The position numbers and the translations under genes were made by a program. 64,000 bases of DNA, from positions 1 through 64,000 of the forward strand of contig JADJSY010000008.1 in NCBI GenBank assembly GCA_016711435.1, written 5' to 3'. This document shows, piece after piece, positions 19,851 through 29,616 of the stretch. The notes beneath the pieces are model-generated. The model saw only the letters and a list, made by a program, of their open reading frames with translations, ran no database searches and was not told the DNA's origin. Numbering within the stretch: position 1 is the stretch's first letter; the number at the start of each line of letters is the position of its first letter. The DNA is from Lewinellaceae bacterium. Its GTDB lineage: Bacteria > Bacteroidota > Bacteroidia > Chitinophagales > Saprospiraceae.

Positions 19851-20157
19851 GAGGAGAGGTGAGTGAGAGTGAGAGTGAGAGGGAGGGCATCCCGCTTGGC
19901 GGCTCGATGGTTTTGACTTGGGTTTTTCAGGCCTGTAATTGTGGGTCGTGTTTTGTTTAGTGTTTCGGATGCTTCGAGTTTGGCATTTGTGAAAATTCGA
20001 CCAAAATATTTACTACTGCCAAACTCGAAGCACCCTAAACACTAAACACCACACACTAAACACGACCCACAATTACAGGCCTGAAAAACCAAATCAAAAA
20101 TCACCAGAGCCGCCAAACGGGATGTCTCTCACCTCTCACCTCTCACTTCTCACTTCT
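19850..20157. repeat. Very long hairpin at a convergent gene end (about 140-nt arms)
   Basis: The left arm starts at the peroxiredoxin stop and the right arm covers the last codons of threonine aldolase. The outer parts are GTGAGAGG-type units; the middle has CATCCCG, TGGCGGCTC and a 28-bp perfect core TTTTTCAGGCCTGTAATTGT... (about 19923-19950 with 20061-20088), then GTGTTTAGTGTTT units and TTCGAGTTTGGCA beside the loop at about 19987-20018. It probably serves as a two-way terminator or transcript-end structure. Confidence 0.85.
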
Positions 20158-21162
20158 AATCACCTCTACGGCTTTTCCCACCATCTCCGCCGTTACGTCG
20201 AGGTGGGTGACAAAACGGATCGTTTGCGGCCCGAATACTGTTGCTTTTACACCATTTTGGCTGAGGTAATCCAAAAAAACAGCAGGCGTCAGGGGCGCTT
20301 TCAGGTCGAAAATAACGATATTCGTCTGCACCGGACGGATATGTTCCACCCAGGGCATTTCAGCCAGAGCGGCGGCCAGTTGCCGGGCGTGCAAGTGGTC
20401 TTCCCGCAGCCTTTCGACATGATGGTCGAGCGCATAAATGCCCGCTGCAGCCAGGTATCCCGCCTGCCGCATACCGCCGCCCATTACTTTCCGCACCCGG
20501 CGGGCTTCTGCGATAAATGACTGACTACCAATGAGTACCGAACCAACCGGCGCACCCAGTCCTTTCGACAGACATATAGAAACGCTGTCCACTTCCGCGC
20601 CAATGGCAGCCGGGGTATCGCCCGTTTCCACCAGTGCATTGAACAGGCGGGCGCCGTCTAAGTGCAGTGCGAGTTGATGTTTTTGGCATACCTGGCGGAT
20701 CGCCCGGATATTGTCGAGGCTGTAGATGCCGCCGCCGCCCTTGTTGCAGGTATTTTCGATCACCACCAGGCTGCTTTTGGGAAGCCAGTCGTAACGCGGT
20801 TTGATGGCGGCTTCCACCATGCCGGCGTTGATAATGCCATTTTCCCCTTTCAACAATTTGACGCCTATACCGGCATGCAAGGCATAACCGCCTACTTCAT
20901 ACTGGTACATATGGCTCATTTCATCACAAATTACCTCATCGAGCGGACGGGTATGCACCTTCAGGGCAATTTGATTGGTCATGGTGCCGCTGGGGCAGAA
21001 CAAGGCGGCTTCGTGGCCGAACATCGCCGCACATTTCGCCTCCAGGGCATTTACGGTTGGGTCTTCACGAAATACATCGTCGCCGACTTCAGCCAGCCAC
21101 ATAGCCTGCTGCATGGCAGGCGTCGGTTTTGTTACAGTATCGGAAAGCAGGTTGATGAGCAT
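20143..21162 (-). CDS. Low-specificity threonine aldolase (PLP-dependent)
   Basis: A 339-residue fold-type I PLP enzyme splitting L-threonine or allo-threonine into glycine and acetaldehyde. N-terminus MLINLLSDTVTKPTPAMQQA; substrate-pocket GDDVFREDPTVNALE; PLP Lys in SICLSKGLGAPVGSVLIG; HLDGARLFNA before it. Normal length. The C-terminal codons (EVIRSEK, stop TGA) are part of the shared hairpin. Monocistronic; diverges from the RNase D gene with 82 bp between starts. Confidence 0.93.
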   Translation of the reverse strand: MLINLLSDTVTKPTPAMQQAMWLAEVGDDVFREDPTVNALEAKCAAMFGHEAALFCPSGTMTNQIALKVHTRPLDEVICDEMSHMYQYEVGGYALHAGIGVKLLKGENGIINAGMVEAAIKPRYDWLPKSSLVVIENTCNKGGGGIYSLDNIRAIRQVCQKHQLALHLDGARLFNALVETGDTPAAIGAEVDSVSICLSKGLGAPVGSVLIGSQSFIAEARRVRKVMGGGMRQAGYLAAAGIYALDHHVERLREDHLHARQLAAALAEMPWVEHIRPVQTNIVIFDLKAPLTPAVFLDYLSQNGVKATVFGPQTIRFVTHLDVTAEMVGKAVEVIRSEK

Positions 21163-21244
21163 ATTTATCCTTTTAAAATTGACCCTGCAAAGAAAGTTTA
21201 GAAACGAGCAACAAAAGAAATCCGGGCCTTCTTACTTTTACCCC

Positions 21245-22411
21245 ATGAACTACAGCGTACACTTCCTCGAAAAACAACAGGACTTCGACCAGATCATGCA
21301 ATCCATCGCCGACGCGCCCTGGATTGGTTTCGATACCGAATTCGTCGGCGAAAAAACATACATCCCGGTGTTGTGCCTCCTGCAGATTATTGCGGGTAAT
21401 GACATTTATTTAGTCGACACCCTCGAAATTACAAATCTGGACGCCTTTCTCGATATAGTAGAAGACCCGAAAGTGCTGAAAATTACCCATGCCGGCGATA
21501 ACGACTACCGCCTGCTGTATACCCTTTTCGGAGCCGTTCCGTCCAATACCTTCGATACGCAGATTGCGGCGGGTTTTGTCGGGTACAACTATCCGGCAGG
21601 TTTTGGCAAAATCGTTGAAAAAGAGATGCGTGTCACCCTTGCCAAAAGCCATACGGTGGCCGATTGGGCAGTCCGTCCCCTCGACCAGAAAGCCCTGAAC
21701 TATGCCGTGGAGGATGTCAAATACCTGCCCGATCTGCACGAAAAACTGACCAAAAAAATGCGCAAACACCAGCGCGAAAGCTGGTGCCGGGAAGAAAACA
21801 GGAAATGGGAATCCGAAAGTTTTTACATCGTCGATCCCAATAAAGAACTGTTAGGCAGTGATTTGGTGCACCACCTGGACTTTAAAGAAAAAATATTTCT
21901 GATGCGCCTGTACAAATGGCGCGTTCAGCGGGCAATCGAACTCAATATCCCGAGAGAGCAGGTATTGCAAAGCCGCCACATCAGTACCGTATTGCGCTCC
22001 ACGAAAGACGGCCCCAACGCTTTCCGCTCCAACCGAACCCTTTCGGAAGGTGTTTGGAAAAAAAACCTCGACGCCTGGCAAGTCCTTTGGCGCGATAAAG
22101 CAACTGAAGAAGAGCAGGCTTTTCTGGACGGACTGCCGAAGCCCCTGCCGGAAAACCCCGAACGCGAATGGACGATGGAACTGTTGTACCATTTTGTAAA
22201 AAAGCAATGTATCGAACACGAAATCAGCGCTGCATTGCTGCTTCCCAAAGGCGATTTTAACCGCTTGAAATCGGGCAGCGAAGATTTTGACAAATCGCTG
22301 CTGGTCGGCTGGCGGGCCGAACTAATGGGAGCCGAATTGGTAGAATGGATGAAAAAAGGTGGAAAAGTAAAGGTGAAATGGGAAGACGGGTATTGCAAAC
22401 TGACGATGTAA
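21245..22411 (+). CDS. rnd: Ribonuclease D-like 3'-5' exonuclease
   Basis: A 388-residue protein starting at ATG 21245 (MNYSVHFLEKQQDF), preferred over the longer frame, which would overlap the aldolase gene. DEDDy exonuclease motifs: FDTEFVGEKTY, HAGDNDYRLLYTLFG, and YAVEDVKYLPDLHEKL. A single HRDC-like domain follows (about 210-300). RNase D trims 3' ends of tRNA and other small RNAs. The stop lies 3 bp before the ABC ATPase start, so the two are probably co-transcribed. Confidence 0.9.
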   Translation: MNYSVHFLEKQQDFDQIMQSIADAPWIGFDTEFVGEKTYIPVLCLLQIIAGNDIYLVDTLEITNLDAFLDIVEDPKVLKITHAGDNDYRLLYTLFGAVPSNTFDTQIAAGFVGYNYPAGFGKIVEKEMRVTLAKSHTVADWAVRPLDQKALNYAVEDVKYLPDLHEKLTKKMRKHQRESWCREENRKWESESFYIVDPNKELLGSDLVHHLDFKEKIFLMRLYKWRVQRAIELNIPREQVLQSRHISTVLRSTKDGPNAFRSNRTLSEGVWKKNLDAWQVLWRDKATEEEQAFLDGLPKPLPENPEREWTMELLYHFVKKQCIEHEISAALLLPKGDFNRLKSGSEDFDKSLLVGWRAELMGAELVEWMKKGGKVKVKWEDGYCKLTM

Positions 22412-22414
22412 CAG

Positions 22415-24133
22415 ATGTCTAAAATACTCGAAATCAAAGATTTAGTCATCGATTTTCATTCAGAACGCGGCGCGACCCGCGCTGTGGACGGCTTATCGCT
22501 ACACCTCGACCGCGGTGAAACGCTCGGTATTGTCGGTGAATCCGGTTCCGGCAAATCGGTTACGGCGCTTTCCGTAATGCGGCTGCTCCCCCAGCCCGCA
22601 GCAAAAATGACCCGGGGCGAAATCTGGTACGATACCGGAAATGCCCCCGTCAATCTGCTCACACTGCCCGATCCCGCCATGCAGCGCATCCGGGGCGCGG
22701 ATATTGCCATGATTTTCCAGGAACCCATGACCTCCCTGAATCCTGTTTTCCGTTGCGGGCACCAGGTGACGGAAGCCCTGCAATTACACCGGAAACTGAA
22801 TTTCAGCGCCGCCAAGGAAGTCACCCTGCAACTTTTTGAGCAGGTAAAACTGCCCGATCCCGCCCGCATCTTCAACGCCTACCCACACCAGATCAGCGGC
22901 GGACAAAAACAGCGGGTGATGATTGCTATGGCTATGTCCTGTAATCCGCGAATTCTGATTGCCGACGAGCCTACCACGGCGCTGGACGTGACGGTGCAAA
23001 AAACCATCCTCGAACTGATGCGCGAACTGAAGGAAGCCTCGGGGCTATCCATGCTGTTCATCAGCCACGACCTGGGCGTTATTTCCGAAATCTGCGACCG
23101 CGTGGCAGTGATGTTTCAGGGGAAAATTGTAGAAGAGGGCCAGGCGGAACAGATTCTCCACGCACCCGAACACCCCTACACCCGCGGATTAGTAGCCTGT
23201 CGCCCTTCGCTGCGCCGGCGTCTGTACCGCATGCCCACCGTGGCAGATTTCCTGGAAAATAAACAATTCGAGGCAAAAGTCGTCAGCCCGGCAGAAACGA
23301 CGGCCCGCCAGGCAGCATTATATGCCCAAAAGCCTGTGCTGGAGGTCAAAAACGTAGTCGTTCGTTATCCGAAAAAGAAAAACTGGCTGGGCAACCCCGT
23401 CGATTGGCTCCATGCGGTCGACGATGTCAGTTTTGAGGTATTCCCCGGCGAAACCTTTGGGCTGGCCGGTGAATCGGGTTGCGGAAAAACGACACTCGGG
23501 CGCAGTATTGCCCGACTGACGGATGCCCACGCAGGCGAGGTATGGTACAAAGGCGTTGATTTGCAACAACTGAACGCAGAAGCATTGCAACCTTATCGCC
23601 GGGAAATTCAGGTCGTTTTCCAGGACCCTTACGCCTCCCTCAATCCGCGGATGACCATCGGAGACGCCATTGTGGAACCTATGCAGGTGCACCGGCTACA
23701 TGAAAATGCCGGCGCACGGCGCGACAAAACAGTGGAATTGCTGGAAACAGTGGGGCTTCAGGCCGATCATTTTCATCGGTATCCGCATGAATTTTCCGGC
23801 GGACAACGCCAGCGGATTTGTGTGGCCAGGGCACTCGCCCTGCAACCCCGCCTGCTGATTTGTGATGAAATGGTCTCCGCACTCGATGTATCGGTACAGG
23901 CCACCGTACTGAATTTGCTGATGGATTTGCGCGAAAAATTCGGACTGACGTATCTGTTTATTTCACACGACCTGAGCGTCATCAAACAAATGTGCGACCG
24001 CCTCCTGATTATGAACCAGGGCAAAATCGAGGAAATCGGTTTTCCCGACCAGGTATATTTAAACCCTGAAAAAGAATACGTGCGGAGGTTGATAGAGGCG
24101 ATACCGGGGAGAGTTATGAGTAATGAGTTATGA
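22415..24133 (+). CDS. Double ATPase of a peptide/nickel-type ABC importer (DppD-DppF-like fusion)
   Basis: A 572-residue protein with two complete nucleotide-binding domains. First (about 1-255): Walker A GESGSGKSVTA, signature ISGGQKQRVMIAMAMSC, Walker B ILIADEPTTALD. Second (about 305-560): GESGCGKTTLG, FSGGQRQRICVARALAL, LLICDEMVSALD. Both carry the long-chain features of oligopeptide importers. No permease or binding protein is next to it, as is common in Bacteroidota. The C-terminal codons (VMSNEL, stop TGA) are made of GTTATGAGT repeat units of the following hairpin. Confidence 0.92.
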   Translation: MSKILEIKDLVIDFHSERGATRAVDGLSLHLDRGETLGIVGESGSGKSVTALSVMRLLPQPAAKMTRGEIWYDTGNAPVNLLTLPDPAMQRIRGADIAMIFQEPMTSLNPVFRCGHQVTEALQLHRKLNFSAAKEVTLQLFEQVKLPDPARIFNAYPHQISGGQKQRVMIAMAMSCNPRILIADEPTTALDVTVQKTILELMRELKEASGLSMLFISHDLGVISEICDRVAVMFQGKIVEEGQAEQILHAPEHPYTRGLVACRPSLRRRLYRMPTVADFLENKQFEAKVVSPAETTARQAALYAQKPVLEVKNVVVRYPKKKNWLGNPVDWLHAVDDVSFEVFPGETFGLAGESGCGKTTLGRSIARLTDAHAGEVWYKGVDLQQLNAEALQPYRREIQVVFQDPYASLNPRMTIGDAIVEPMQVHRLHENAGARRDKTVELLETVGLQADHFHRYPHEFSGGQRQRICVARALALQPRLLICDEMVSALDVSVQATVLNLLMDLREKFGLTYLFISHDLSVIKQMCDRLLIMNQGKIEEIGFPDQVYLNPEKEYVRRLIEAIPGRVMSNEL

Positions 24134-24240
24134 GTTATGAGTTATGAGTTATTGGGTTTCACGCTGGAATGGAAAGTATGCATACACGTTCCCATTCCAG
24201 CCTGAAACTCATAACTCATAACTTATAACTCATCGCATCG
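24113..24240. repeat. Hairpin of GAGTTATGAGTTAT units at a convergent gene end (family B)
   Basis: The left arm (24118-24170) and right arm (24190-24235) pair through GTTATGAGTTATGAG units and GGTTTCA.GCTGGAATGG. The stop codons of both flanking genes (24131-24133 and 24230-24232) lie in the two arms. Related units occur at 34.70-34.74 kb. Confidence 0.8.
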
Positions 24241-24756
24241 GTACCGTTGGATTTTCATCTTCCCAATCATCATCATCTTTCTTTGGCGCAATTATCCGCG
24301 TAATCATCGGCAATTTCACCCAGCGGGCTTCTTCCGCGCTGATGGCTCCAATGCGCAGAAAACCGCCGGAGCTTCGGCTGTTTCTTCGGCCAATCCGATA
24401 AAACCCTTGTAGAGGTCGGCAGCAAGTTGCAAGTCGAGTTTGGCTAAAATCGGGTTAATTCGTTCTAAACGAGTAGAAATCTCGGTATTGCGCGCCTCGG
24501 GATCTTCCGGCAAATGCGCCATTTCAGAATGCACTTTCACCCAGAACCCCTCCACGACGACCCGGTAAAATTCATTCAGCGTTTTGGGATTGTTGTAGGT
24601 GCGGGAACGCAGCAAGCGCTCCGACCAGGTGCGTTCCTCCCGGTCCAGGTCGCCGTCTGCTGCGCCGACAAGAATGGTAATCAATGCAGGGGCTTCTACC
24701 AATGCATCAATTTCTTCTTTTGAAAGTTGGTCAAAACCTGTTATCAGCGTCCACAT
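24230..24756 (-). CDS. TerB-like helical protein, one frameshift
   Basis: About 175 residues if one frameshift near 24369 is corrected; as read it stops at 24316 after 146 residues. The N-terminal part (PALITILVGAADGDLDREER...WSERLLRSRTYNNP) resembles TerB/tellurite-resistance-like helical domains with a metal-type acidic stretch. The other frame continues as FLRIGAISAEEARWVKLP and an acidic tail DDDDWEDENP, ending in TGA inside the hairpin arm. The shift sits where GCGGG seems to have become GCGG. Function unknown. Confidence 0.65.
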
Positions 24757-24930
24757 AATTTTTATAAAATGTTTTGATTTTCAATGCTTTATATAAAATT
24801 CAGCGCAAAAATATAACAGCGCTTTGAAAAATTTCACCTTCTTTACCAACCCCGGCCATAAAAAACGCGGTCTATGAAATAAAGTTGGCCAATTCTATCG
24901 TAAACCAGTCAAATCTTGAACCCGTTCAAT

Positions 24931-26211
24931 ATGAAATATTCACTTTTACTACGCCTTGCCTTTGTCGGAATCGTACTTACCTCCATGTCCGGCTGTCTGC
25001 GCGACGAATGTACTTCCACCCGTACGTATGTGCGTTTCGATCCGATTTACAAATTGCCCGTCGATTTCCGCGTGGGCATCAGCGCCGAATCGCCGAGAAC
25101 ACTTCATAAACCAGGCAAAATCTATGCGTTCGGCACTTACCTGTTCATCAACGAACTCCACGAAGGTATACACGTTATTGACAACACAAACCCCGCCAGT
25201 CCACAAAATATTGCTTTCTGGAAAATTCCCGGCAATGTCGATATGGCAATCCGCGGCAACCACTTATACGCCGACCAGTATGTCGACCTGCTGACGATCG
25301 ACATCAGTGATGTACAAAACCCGCAGTTGGTTTGCACTTCGCAGGATGCTTTTCAATTGCATGGTTTTACGCCCCAGTTGGGCTACCTCGTAGATTATCT
25401 GCAAACAGAAATAACAGAAGAAGTCCCCTGTAACGACACCCGCTGGAACAATAGCTGGTTTATGCAGGGCGATGTTCTTTTTGCCGATGTGAGCTTTTCT
25501 TCTTTTGCCGACGCTTCCAATAATGGTATAAGAAAAAACAACGGCGTCCCGGCGGCTACGGGTATTGCCGGTTCTTATGCGCGTTTCGGTCTGCATGACC
25601 AGTTCCTGTACACGGTAGACAACTTTATGCTGCGCACCTGGTCGCTGCAAAACCCGACCTGCCCCAGCCGCCGCGACTCCCTGTATGTGGGTTGGAACAT
25701 CGAGACCATTTTCCCCTGGAAAGACCGCCTGTTCGTAGGCTCCCAAACGGGTGTTTTCATTTTCAATAATACCAACCCCGCTCGCCCGGTACAGGAGGCC
25801 GTTTTCAACCATGCCACCGGCTGCGATCCGGTCGTTTGCGACGAAAACAATGCTTATGTGACCATCCACGGCGGCACCAACTGTAACGGTACGTTTAATC
25901 AGTTGGATGTGATCGACATCAAAAACCTGCCCAACGCATCGCTGAGCAAATCGTACCCCATGACCAAACCAATGGGGCTTTCGGTGACCAATGAACACTT
26001 GTTCCTTTGCGATGACGGACTGAAAATATTTGACAAATCCGATCCGTTGAACATGGTACAATTGTCGCACCTGAAAAACATGACTACCTACGATGTCATC
26101 GCATTCAGCGACGAGCACCTGATGGTAATCGGTGATGGCGGCTTTTATCAGTTTGACGTAAGCAACCCGGAAGACCCGAAGCAGATCAGCCTGCTGCCGG
26201 TCGTTCGGTAG
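24931..26211 (+). CDS. LVIVD-repeat lipoprotein
   Basis: A 426-residue lipoprotein from ATG 24931. MKYSLLLRLAFVGIVLTSMSGC has the lipobox Cys at residue 22. The mature part is a beta-propeller-like array of LVIVD-type repeats (IHVIDNTNPASPQNIAFWKIPG, LLTIDISDVQNPQLV, FIFNNTNPARPVQEAVF, FDVSNPEDPKQISLL). Probably attached to the outer membrane or cell surface; the role is not known. Followed directly by two small TIR elements. Confidence 0.85.
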   Translation: MKYSLLLRLAFVGIVLTSMSGCLRDECTSTRTYVRFDPIYKLPVDFRVGISAESPRTLHKPGKIYAFGTYLFINELHEGIHVIDNTNPASPQNIAFWKIPGNVDMAIRGNHLYADQYVDLLTIDISDVQNPQLVCTSQDAFQLHGFTPQLGYLVDYLQTEITEEVPCNDTRWNNSWFMQGDVLFADVSFSSFADASNNGIRKNNGVPAATGIAGSYARFGLHDQFLYTVDNFMLRTWSLQNPTCPSRRDSLYVGWNIETIFPWKDRLFVGSQTGVFIFNNTNPARPVQEAVFNHATGCDPVVCDENNAYVTIHGGTNCNGTFNQLDVIDIKNLPNASLSKSYPMTKPMGLSVTNEHLFLCDDGLKIFDKSDPLNMVQLSHLKNMTTYDVIAFSDEHLMVIGDGGFYQFDVSNPEDPKQISLLPVVR

Positions 26212-26215
26212 GTAT

Positions 26216-26384
26216 GGGGTTGTGTCAAAAGGGGCGAAGTGGAATAAGACGCCAAATTATACTTGGTTTTTTCGGCTCGGAACTTCCCGAAAGTTTAAAA
26301 CTTTCGGGAAGTTGGAGGTAACACGAAATTAAATTTCACACTAGAACCATGGCTTTAGTAGAATACGACTTTTGACACAACCCC
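26216..26384. mobile_element. MITE-like element, copy 1
   Basis: A 169-bp element with terminal inverted repeats GGGGTTGTGTCAAAAG (26216-26231) and CTTTTGACACAACCCC (26369-26384). A 33-bp near-perfect palindrome lies inside (26281-26313, AACTTCCCGAAAGTTT and complement). No coding capacity. Confidence 0.7.
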
Positions 26385-26389
26385 CATTT

Positions 26390-26567
26390 GGGGTGTGTCA
26401 AAAGCCGCTAGCGAAATAATCTATTTTTTTGCATTAAATTATCTTCGCCAAAAGCAGCGTGAAAAATTGACAACTTTTAAAAAGTTGTCAATTTTAGCAC
26501 CCGACCAAAACTTTATTTAGCATCTTTTGGCCAGGTTTTTAACCACCTGACTTTTGACACAATACCC
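26390..26567. mobile_element. MITE-like element, copy 2, adjacent to copy 1
   Basis: A 178-bp element with the same ends (GGGGTGTGTCAAAAG at 26390-26404; CTTTTGACACAATACCC at 26551-26567). The inner 33-bp palindrome (26463-26495, AAAATTGACAACTTTT and complement) has the same size as in copy 1 but a different sequence. A lone end with related inner sequence lies at 60665-60680. Confidence 0.7.
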
Positions 26568-26608
26568 GTTTCCGAACAGGGTTCGGAAGTACATTCAAAT
26601 CAACTACT

Positions 26609-27374
26609 ATGTTGCGCAAAATATTCATTTTCAGCCTCTTACTATCTGCTCAATGGCTGGGCGCGCAGGACAGCCTTCGTTGCCAGGATGTGGTCTACTT
26701 AAAAGGCGGATCCGTCTTTCGGGGTACGATCAGCGCGTATGATCCTGCTGCCTCGCTCGTCATAACGACCTGGGCCGGCGCCAGGTTGGTCATTCCGAGT
26801 AGATCTGTGCGGCGCGTTGTACAACACTGCCAGGGCTCAAAGAGAATCCGCGAAGCGCGGCAATATGATTTCAGGGAACAAGGCTGGTACCACAGCAGCC
26901 GGGTAGCCTTGTTATTCGGAGATGTTGAAAACGGTTATTCGCTGCAGCACAGCCCGGGTTTAAACTGAATCGCCTGTTGAGCGTTGGTATCGGTATCGGA
27001 CTCGAAAATTATGCGCCTGGTGGTTATGATCCGGTTACGGTTCCACTTTTGTAGAAGCCCGGGGCTATTTGACCAAACAACGCATCGCTCCATTTTATTC
27101 CCTCGGAGCAGGATGGTCATTTATTGGAAAAGAACAGCAGGTTTTTGACTGGTGGAGCAGTGACGCTAACACCGACAATTGGAAAGGAGGCTGGATGGCG
27201 CAGGGGCAGATTGGGTACCGCATCGGCAATCATTTTCTGACATTTATCGGCATTCGATTGCAGCGCATGGAACGGGATTGGGATAACGCCGCCTGGGGCG
27301 GCGGATTCGGCACCGACAGACATTTGAAAAAAAGAGTGGAATTGGGCATAGGTTTGCTCCTAGTTATCCGTTAA
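26609..27374 (+). pseudogene. Secreted/outer-membrane beta-barrel-like protein, two frameshifts
   Basis: ATG 26609 starts a signal peptide (MLRKIFIFSLLLSAQWLGAQ) and a short domain (VVYLKGGSVFRGTISAYDP...) typical of Bacteroidota proteins with an LSm-like stretch before a barrel. As read it stops near 26968. Continuing in another frame, NRLLSVGIGIGLENYAPGGYDP, then a further shift near 27045, FVEARGYLTKQRIAPFYSLGAGWSF to ELGIGLLLVIR, gives a small barrel end. About 255 residues if repaired. No known function. Confidence 0.6.
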
Positions 27375-27406
27375 GTAAAAGGGCAAAACATTTAAAGGAC
27401 CAAAAG

Positions 27407-27414
27407 TAAATTTG
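27407..27414 (+). promoter_or_regulatory. -7-like box (TAAATTTG)
   Basis: It matches TAnnTTTG and lies 134 bp before the ECF sigma start. If used, the family E element at 27419-27515 would be in the 5' leader. No clear -33 box. Confidence 0.35.
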
Positions 27415-27418
27415 CGCA

Positions 27419-27515
27419 TAAATCAATGAGTTACAAAAGATTTAGTTTTGGCCAAATTTCTGGCAAATGCTTGATTATCAACACTGATAACTGATAACCA
27501 ATAACGGATAACTAC
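27419..27515 (+). repeat. Family E intergenic element
   Basis: Begins TAAATCAATGAGTTACAAAA, a 31-nt stretch repeated inverted at about 34797-34828 with one difference. It continues with TTTGGCCAAATTTCTGGCAA, ATGCTTGATTATCAACAC and GATAACCAATAACGGATAAC, as in the copies at 3.46-3.63 kb. Confidence 0.7.
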
Positions 27516-27547
27516 ACTCAAACCGATTCAGGCATACCCACAGTGGA

Positions 27548-28133
27548 ATGAGCATTTTCAAGCATAAAATTTATACGGAAGAGGACTTGGTAGCGGGTTG
27601 TGCAGCCAATGACCGGCGCGCACAGGAAGCGCTCTACCGTCGATTTTTTCCGGAAATGCTCCGCATGTGCCGCCGATATACGCGGGATGAAGACACCGCA
27701 CTGGAAATCCTGAACAACGGGTTCCTGCGCGTTTTTAAAAAAATACATACTTTCAGTTTCAAAGGCAGCCTGGAAGGCTGGATCCGTCGCTTAGTGTACC
27801 ACAGCATGGCCGATTATTACCGCGACAATGCCCGTTACCTGCATTTTCTGGTATTGGAAGACCATGACCGGCCTGTGCAGGAAAACAGCCACGAAGGATT
27901 TTATGAAGAGGATATTCTGAGGGCCGTGCGAACCCTGCCCTCCCGTTTCTCAGGAGGTTTTCAGGTTGTATGCCATCGAGGGATATTCTCATGCGGAAAT
28001 AGCCGAAACCCTGCAAATGAGTGAAGGCACTTCCAAATGGCACCTCAGTACGGCCCGTCAAAAACTACGTGAACTACTTGCTCATCATTATCCAAATAAC
28101 ACCCAAAGCCCTAAAGTAAAGACTGCGACATGA
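27548..28133 (+). CDS. ECF-type RNA polymerase sigma factor, one frameshift
   Basis: About 194 residues if repaired. Region 2 (AQEALYRRFFPEMLRMCRRYTRDEDTALEILNNGFLRVFKKI) is followed by region 4 in a shifted frame (FRLYAIEGYSHAEIAETLQMSEGTSKWHLSTARQKLRELL, with the HTH). The shift lies at the CCCGTTTCTCAGG stretch near 27945: one T too many breaks the frame. As read, the protein stops at 28024 without region 4. The repaired stop overlaps the next ATG (ATGA at 28130-28133), so the two form an operon and the downstream membrane protein is the likely anti-sigma. Confidence 0.8.
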
Positions 28134-29598
28134 TAGAAGATCAGGACAAGAAACTTGCCGACAAAGGCTGGCAATCGATGCAAGAACTGCTCGATCGCGA
28201 GATGCCTGCGGAGCAAAAACGCCGACCGTTTATTTGGTGGTGGTTTGGGCTGCTTTTGCTGCCCCTCGCCATCCTGGGAAGCCGCGTCTGGTGGCAATCC
28301 GATCCGGGCCTGCCGACGGAACCTGCTCCGGCGGTGTTGAAAACAGAACGGCCTGTTGTGCAACAAGTTATTGAAAACCAACCGGTTGCGCCTGAAAAGG
28401 CGCCCGTTCGTTCGGATAACCGGCCAGGAATACAAAGCGCGAAAAATGCGGACGAAACAAGTGTTGCTGCCCGGCAATTGCCCGCCGGCAGCAGCCCGCA
28501 GCAGGTAAGCATTGCTCAGGCGCCGATCCGTTCTTCTTCCGCTTCGATGCAGTTACCAGAGGTTCAAACAAACACAACAACAACATCTTCCCCGGTTGAA
28601 AACATAGCGATGGCAAACCCTTCAGCCAGTGAAACGGCAGCATTTTTACCGGATAATGCCACGCCCGCAAACATAAGCCATTCAGATGATGCCGATGTGG
28701 CTACTCCGCTCCTTCCGGTTGCCCTGCCTTTCCACGCCGTAGAAACCGAACAAACACGCTCCCTTGCCGACACCCGTACTTTTGCCGTAACACCCGGCGC
28801 CAACGAGGCTTCCGTCAAACCCCTGCAAACAACGCCGCGCTGGGCATTCGGCCTGACAAGCGCTGTATCCACCGAGCACTTTTCAGGTCTGAACAGCCTG
28901 TCGGCAGGCATCAGCACAGACTGGCGTTTTGCCCGGAAATGGGGTCTTCGCACATCTCTCCTGTACACCCGTTATCGCCCGTCTGCAAGCGAACAACCGG
29001 TTGTAGCGGTAGAAGAATTATTTACGACAAAGCAACAGGCATTTACACAGGCTCTTATGCTCCTCCAATAACCGGCGGCAATACCAGTACTGCCGATTTG
29101 CAGGAAGGGTACGTTTATATCCCGTTGCGAAAATTGCACCAGATGGAAATACCCGTTATGGCCTGGTGGCAACCCATTCGCCCTTTGCGCCTGTACTCCG
29201 GCGTTTCTGTGAATTATACCTTTTTGGGACAATCGGCAAAGCAGAATTTTGTTGAAAACGCAATCGTCTCCTTAGATACGAATAAATCGCAGCGAGACGC
29301 CGGCCAGGTGGCTACCGACGAATTGAAACGCTGGCAGATGGACTACCAGCTCGGATTGGGATGGCGGTTGGGCCGCCATGTTGAACTGTCCGCTTTCTGG
29401 TGTTCGCCTGTCCGGAAAATTTTCACCCGGCAAAACGACCTCCTGGCCAGTTACAACAGCGCTACCGAACAATTTTCGGACATTTCCACTACAAACGCTC
29501 AATTGCCACGTACAGGCCGGTTCATCCTGCAGGGCAGCTGGCTGTTGTTTTTATATGCCGTCATCAAATCGGGAAGTTGCGCTTTCATCGTTACTTAG
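28130..29598 (+). CDS. Anti-sigma-like membrane protein with C-terminal barrel-like domain, one frameshift
   Basis: The first about 35 residues are cytoplasmic and charged, then one membrane segment (PFIWWWFGLLLLPLAILGS, about 38-56), then a Pro/Thr/Ala-rich linker to about residue 230 and a beta-rich domain (WAFGLTSAVSTEHFSGLNSLSAGISTDWRFARKWGLRTSLLY). The frame breaks near 29015; the continuation (DKATGIYTGSYAPPITGG, YVYIPLRKLHQMEIPVMAWW, NFVENAIVSLDTNKS) runs to 29598. The end may also be shifted. Typical of Bacteroidota partners of ECF sigma factors: cytoplasmic anti-sigma part, TM, periplasmic domain with barrel-like repeats. Its signal is unknown. Confidence 0.65.
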
Positions 29599-29616
29599 CT
29601 GCAAAATGAACAGCAC

